DNA of 64,000 nt, taken from the NCBI RefSeq assembly GCF_049331405.1, contig NZ_CP186274.1, positions 2,418,001 to 2,482,000 of the forward strand. Reading direction: 5' to 3'. Of this stretch, positions 60,038-64,000 are shown piece after piece. The first letter of the stretch is position 1, and every line of letters starts with the position of its first letter. Source of the DNA: PoT sp049331405. Its GTDB lineage: Bacteria > Planctomycetota > Planctomycetia > Isosphaerales > Isosphaeraceae. Both the position numbers and the translations under genes were made by a program. The notes beneath the pieces were generated by a model. It searched no databases, was not told where the DNA came from, and saw only the letters and a program-made list of their open reading frames with translations.

Positions 60038-61627
60038 TCAGGGGAGGAGTCGCATACCGATCGCCGTGTTGAGCCGGAGCATGCTGCGGCGGTGGCGGAG
60101 TAGCATGTCGCGGTACTGTCGAGAGGCCTCGTTGTACTCGCGCTGGGCGTTCAGGTAGACGATCGCCTCTTCCTCACCCTGGATGAACAGGCGGTAGGCG
60201 TCTTCGCGGACGCGGGACGCGGCCGGGATCAGCTTGGACTCGATCCGCTTCACCGCGGCGCGGGTCAGGACGTATTCCCGCTCGGACCTGCGCACATCAT
60301 TCGCCACTTCCTGCTCGCGCTCGGCCAGCTCGACTTGAGACTGGCTAACATTGAACCGGGCCCGCTGGATATTGCCCTGGTTGCGGTTGTAGATCGGCAG
60401 GGGGACCGTGACGCCGAGCGCCCAGGACGTCGCACTCTTCTGGTTGAAGGGTGCGTTGTTCTGGAAGGTGTATGGCTGCCAGAGGACGTAGACGTCGGAG
60501 AGCCGGTTCGCCACGGCGAGCTTCACCTCGGCCTCGGCGCGGGAGATCCCGAGGCGGAAGGCGTTGACGTCGGGCCTCGACGCCATCGCGAGCCGGATCA
60601 GTTCGTCGGCCGGAGGAGGCTCGGAGGCCGTGTCGTGGATCGATCCGCGAACATGGAGCACCTCGGCCTCGGGGCCGGGGATGTTGAGCAGGGTGCCGAG
60701 GTTCCGCTTGGTGCCCCGGAGGGTTTCCTCGGCGTCCATCACCTCGACCTCGGCCGCCTCGTAGAGCGCCTCGATCCGGCTGACCTCGGCGGGCGTGCGC
60801 GACCCCTTGGCCTGCATCCGCTGCGTCCGGTCGAGCAGGACCCGGAGGCCCTCGCGGGCCGCCGATGCGAACCGGATGGTCTCGCGAGCCCCGAGGACGT
60901 CGCTATAGGCCGTGTACAGGTTGTCGATCTGGATCCGGACGGCATCCTGATACTGCGCCTGGAGCACGCTCTTGGCCCGGCAGGCGACGACCGTTCGGGC
61001 CTTGCGCTTGCCGGTCACGTCCACCGGATAGGTGATGTTGATGTCGTACTGGACGGGACCGCCAGGCCGCTGGCTCGAGTAGTTGCCGTAGGGGATGAGC
61101 TGGCTGTCCGCATAGATCAAGGGGTTTGCCCTGAGGCCCGCGGTGAGGATGTCGGCGTCGGCCTGGGGCAGCTCGAACGAACGGGCCTGGAGCCCGAGGT
61201 TCTGGTGGACGAGGCGCTCGATCGCCGCCTCGATCGTCAGCCCGTCCGCCGGGCCTTCATCTTCCTTGTTCTCGGGGAGCGAGAGCGGCCCGAGCAGCGG
61301 CACCTGGGCGAGCGGCAGGCTCGAGGGGGCCTTGATCCCTTCCTCCTCAGGCACGCGAGCCCGGCGCATGCCCGGGGTCGTGATCGACGAGGGGACGCGA
61401 GGGACCGAGGGGCCCGGCCTCCCGCCCAGCGTCTCTTCGGCGCCTCCCGGGTTGAGGTCGCCGCTGGGGGTCGAGGCCCCGATCGGCGGCCCGAGGGACG
61501 ATCGCTCGCTGCCCGGCTCCGGCATGCCATCGGACGGAAGCGTCGGGCTCTGGGCGACCGCCCGAGTCCCTAGGGATATGAGCAGTCCGAAACCAATGGC
61601 AAATAACGGGGGGAAGATTTTTCCCAT
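60038..61627 (-). CDS. TolC/CusC-like outer-membrane efflux protein
   Basis: 529 residues from the ATG at 61627 with GGGAGGGGACAAAACC before it (an in-frame ATG at 61708 is less likely). A signal peptide (IFPPLFAIGFGLLISLGTRAVAQ) precedes a Pro/Ser-rich linker (~30-100), then a repeated OEP alpha-helical barrel domain (~125-520): IEAAIERLVHQNLGLQARSFE, VDVTGKRKARTVVACRAKSV, and EREYVLTRAAVKRIESKLIPAASRVREDAYRLF. It probably provides the outer-membrane channel for the adjacent RND pump but is transcribed convergently. Confidence 0.9.
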   Translation of the reverse strand: MGKIFPPLFAIGFGLLISLGTRAVAQSPTLPSDGMPEPGSERSSLGPPIGASTPSGDLNPGGAEETLGGRPGPSVPRVPSSITTPGMRRARVPEEEGIKAPSSLPLAQVPLLGPLSLPENKEDEGPADGLTIEAAIERLVHQNLGLQARSFELPQADADILTAGLRANPLIYADSQLIPYGNYSSQRPGGPVQYDINITYPVDVTGKRKARTVVACRAKSVLQAQYQDAVRIQIDNLYTAYSDVLGARETIRFASAAREGLRVLLDRTQRMQAKGSRTPAEVSRIEALYEAAEVEVMDAEETLRGTKRNLGTLLNIPGPEAEVLHVRGSIHDTASEPPPADELIRLAMASRPDVNAFRLGISRAEAEVKLAVANRLSDVYVLWQPYTFQNNAPFNQKSATSWALGVTVPLPIYNRNQGNIQRARFNVSQSQVELAEREQEVANDVRRSEREYVLTRAAVKRIESKLIPAASRVREDAYRLFIQGEEEAIVYLNAQREYNEASRQYRDMLLRHRRSMLRLNTAIGMRLLP

Positions 61628-62328
61628 GGTTTTGTCCCCTCCCTGGGACGGTCCATCACTGACCTGTCGATCGGCGGCGCCTTTGCGACGGTATGGGCGC
61701 AGGCGCATCGCCTGATGCGACGATTTCCACGAATATCATCGGGAGGGAGGGATTCTCGTCTGTGCCCTCGGACACGCATTCTCCGATCGCTTCACCCTAC
61801 AGTTGGAATGACCGGATCATTGGGTGCGACCGGCAGTTGAGCCGAATTTCGGCAGACGAAGTGCATCGGAGTATCGGGGTTTCTCGCCATTTGGATGTGA
61901 TCGAAGCTGTTGTCCAAGAAGGCAATTGAGTCGACCTTCGGGGCACGACGCCGAAATCATTCGCGCAGCATCGACGGGCATTATCAACGAGACATGAATT
62001 CACAATTCGTCACCAACAAGACCCGCGGAACAAAGTTGAGAAGCCACTCACCAAACAACAAACATTCGTAGATACTAGCAGGGGTTCCCCTGCATTCCTC
62101 CGTTTCGAGTCAATGCCGAACGCCCCCTCACTCGCCGATATATCGCCGACTCCTCCGTCGCCCGAATGCCCGTACGAATCCTCAGTCCCCACGAAGGATC
62201 GGGCACTCTCGAGGCATCGAGAGATGCAAAGCCCACGATGAGGCAACTCCGATCGCATCGGGGCTCGTGGTCCGCGAGGCGAGAGCGCAAGCGGATTCGA
62301 CGGATGGGAGTGGAATCAGCAGCGTTCG
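61628..62328. other. 700-base region without a supported gene
   Basis: Upstream of the TolC-like gene. It must contain that gene's promoter. Open frames on both strands lack motifs. The right end abuts the terminator of the small ORF. Confidence 0.45.
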
Positions 62329-62366
62329 AAAAAAATGACGGCCGCGGTCAAAGACGCCGCGGCCGT
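62329..62366 (-). terminator. classic rho-independent terminator after a small minus-strand ORF
   Basis: ACGGCCGCGG / CCGCGGCCGT form a perfect 10-bp stem; on the minus strand it is followed by CATTTTTTT (T-tract complementary to A residues 62329-62335). It is oriented to end a transcript coming from 62396. Confidence 0.85.
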
Positions 62367-62395
62367 ATGAGGAAAGTCTGTCGGACGTTTGAGGC

Positions 62396-62587
62396 TCAGG
62401 AAAGGCCCTTGGAGACGGAGCGGAAGCGGGCTCGCGTGATTCCCTTGTGGACGGTCACGACGCCTGGCGTGGGGGAAGCGGCGCGTGGGGCGGTTGGGCT
62501 ACGCTTCTCCTCGTGGGAGATGTTCAGGAATTCGCGGGCGGCTTGGAGGTCCGAGGCTTCGATTTCAGGAAGTGAGTTCTTTTGCAT
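62396..62587 (-). CDS. small hypothetical protein with its own terminator
   Basis: 63 residues: a short acidic start (MQKNSLPEIEASDLQAAREFL), then ISHEEKRSPTAPRAASPTPG and a basic C-terminus (HKGITRARFRSVSKG). Third codon positions are GC-rich, as in neighbouring real genes. A textbook terminator begins 30 bases after the stop, which supports a genuine transcript. No hydrophobic segment, no known domain, weak ribosome binding site. The function is unknown. Confidence 0.5.
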   Translation of the reverse strand: MQKNSLPEIEASDLQAAREFLNISHEEKRSPTAPRAASPTPGVVTVHKGITRARFRSVSKGLS

Positions 62588-63167
62588 AGCAGCGAAGGTC
62601 TGAGATCCCAGGGTGGGGATGAGCGGCCCGGAGACACCATGTCCTCGGGCCTTGTCGAGTCAGCGAATCGAGAGATGTGAGGCATGGCAGAAGCAAAAGG
62701 CTTGCCAAACCCCCGGTCTTTTGCCCATTCGCCTTGGACGCGAACGGGCCACGAGCGACCTTCACGGCGACTCGCACATTTGGCTTCGTTGGGATGGAGG
62801 AGATACCGTCGTCACGCCCAGCGTGCGGGAGGTCGGTGTGACATCAGGGGAGGTTCATCTGTCGTGAAAGGCTCTTGGGACGTTTATCGGTTGGACTCAC
62901 CCCACACGTTCGACTCTTTCGAGAGAGGGTCGCTTTTCTTCCCGGGGTGATCCTTGTCGAAACACGGCCGGAAACGCGACAATGCGTGAGATACTTTCAA
63001 TTGCCTTATAGACGGTCCAAAGCCCGAGAGCAAGAGCAATCGGCGATCCCCGAAATCCGCCGAAGAAACCGCCGGGCGAGGCCACCTCGACGGCCCGCCT
63101 TCGAATCGATTCGGGATGGCGCCCAAGCCTCTGACCGGCCTCGTGATTCGTCCGTTCTTGCGATGGG
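62588..63167. other. 580-base region without a supported gene
   Basis: Between the divergent small ORF and miaA. Both promoters should lie here but none is clear. No motif-bearing frame was found. Confidence 0.45.
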
Positions 63168-64000
63168 ATGCCCGTGTTGTCGACGACCGAGACGAGGGGT
63201 TTGTTGCACAGATCGGTCTACCTGACGGGGGCGACCGCCTCCGGGAAGACCGCAGTGGGTGTTGCCCTGGCACAACACCTCGACGCCGAGGTCATCGCGC
63301 TCGACTCGATGACCCTCTACCGAGGGATGGACATCGGCACGGCCAAGCCGACGCTCGACGAGCGTGAGGGCGTCCCGCATCATTTGATCGACGTCCTCGA
63401 CCCCTGGCAGTCGGCAAGCGTCGCCGACTATCGGGGCTGGGCCCTCCAGACGGCCGCCGAGATCGAGGGGCGGGGAAAACGGATCCTCTTCGTGGGAGGG
63501 ACCGCTCTCTATTTGAAGGCCTTGCTCCGCGGCCTTTTCGAAGGGCCGGCGGCAGACACTGCCCTGCGCCAGGAATTGGAGGCCGAGGCCGACCGTCGGG
63601 GCCCCGAGGCGCTCCACGCACGCCTCGAGACGCTCGACCCGCGCTCCGCCGCCCGTTTGCATCCCAATGACCGCAGGCGCCTGGTCCGCGCCCTCGAGGT
63701 GCTCGCCCTGACGGGCCGACGCCTCAGCGACCTCCAGACCGAGCACGAACAACCCGCCCCCGACGACGTCGCCGTCTTTGCGCTCCAGCGGCCCCGCCCG
63801 GAGATGCACGACCGGATCAACCGCCGCGTCGTCGCGATGTTCCGCGAAGGATTCGTAGAGGAGGTGCGACGGCTCCGGGAATCCGACCCGCCCATCAGCC
63901 CGGTCGCCGCGCAGGGAGTCGGTTACCTCGAGGTCCTCGAGCACCTCGAAACCGGCATCCCCCTGGAGAGAACGATCTCGCTCATCCAGGCGAGGACCCG
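63168..64000 (+). CDS. miaA: tRNA dimethylallyltransferase, 3' end outside window
   Basis: At least 277 residues from the ATG at 63168; the C-terminus is beyond the edge. The P-loop is SVYLTGATASGKTAVGVALA, followed by EVIALDSMTLYRGMDIGTAKP and GVPHHLIDVLDPWQSASVADY, then LFVGGTALYLKALLRGLFEG: the MiaA order of motifs. It adds the isopentenyl group to A37 of tRNAs reading UNN codons. The later part (LHPNDRRRLVRALEVLALTG, VVAMFREGFVEEVRRLRE, AAQGVGYLEVLEHLETG) confirms the family. The GTG two codons downstream is an alternative start. Confidence 0.95.
   Translation, partial: MPVLSTTETRGLLHRSVYLTGATASGKTAVGVALAQHLDAEVIALDSMTLYRGMDIGTAKPTLDEREGVPHHLIDVLDPWQSASVADYRGWALQTAAEIEGRGKRILFVGGTALYLKALLRGLFEGPAADTALRQELEAEADRRGPEALHARLETLDPRSAARLHPNDRRRLVRALEVLALTGRRLSDLQTEHEQPAPDDVAVFALQRPRPEMHDRINRRVVAMFREGFVEEVRRLRESDPPISPVAAQGVGYLEVLEHLETGIPLERTISLIQART

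Noticed and set aside
1..64000. CRISPR arrays, rRNA genes or complete tRNA genes
   Set aside because: No regularly spaced repeats of CRISPR type, no rRNA-like stretch and no complete cloverleaf were recognised by eye. A program such as tRNAscan or CRISPRCasFinder would settle this.

Overview
The window looks like chromosome of a high-GC planctomycete, probably of the Isosphaeraceae type. Pointers are a DUF1559 pseudopilin-like protein with an H-X9-DG tail, a PVC-type dehydrogenase fused to HEAT repeats and cytochrome c, an 'LESRSLL' type surface-protein leader, a planctomycete-style integrase, orphan ComB, and ECF sigma factors with unusual partners. This taxonomy is inferred from gene families only.

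Layout. (1) 1-5.7 kb: a minus-strand cassette with a AAA+ ATPase, a subtilisin-like (S8) protease and, after a 390 bp gap, an SMC/PrrC-like P-loop ATPase that runs off the left edge. It has a readable promoter and a palindromic candidate operator, and is the best candidate for an intracellular conflict or anti-phage system. (2) 5.7-6.5 kb: decayed DNA with a possible acyl-carrier-protein relic. (3) 6.5-11.7 kb: a four-gene minus operon (DUF1559 protein, lipoprotein, LolD/MacB-type ATPase, FtsX permease). (4) 11.7-19.1 kb: a mobile-element scar. It holds a 5'-truncated integrase, an AT-rich secreted protein of foreign composition, a CARDB-GH19 surface protein with a probable N-terminal frameshift, a full-length tyrosine recombinase next to an ordered set of 12-bp repeats, the 5' half of a tRNA-Ser(GGA), and a broken ACP-SUMF1 gene.

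(5) 19.2-37.6 kb: mostly housekeeping genes. They include a Spy-like protein, a membrane protein, an E2-like acyltransferase, comB, glyQS, a TIM-barrel isomerase, an ECF sigma/anti-sigma-like pair, NUDIX, universal stress protein, ilvE, a Lol-type ABC transporter and lysS. They are followed by a cupin-ECF41-epimerase operon preceded by an ECF41-type promoter, so autoregulation is predicted. (6) 37.9-54 kb: a PVC dehydrogenase-cytochrome c, a cyclase, a SirB1 protein, a thioredoxin lipoprotein, two GT39 enzymes, a GNAT, a phosphatase, a divergent diadenylate-cyclase-like protein, a glycosyltransferase and an FkbM methyltransferase. (7) 55-61.7 kb: a tripartite heavy-metal-type RND efflux set, with CusB- and CusA-like genes converging on a TolC-like gene across a strong bidirectional terminator. 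(8) 61.7-64 kb: a small conserved-looking ORF with its own terminator, then miaA running off the right edge.

No rRNA, complete tRNA or CRISPR array was seen. All family assignments come from reading motifs, not from database searches.
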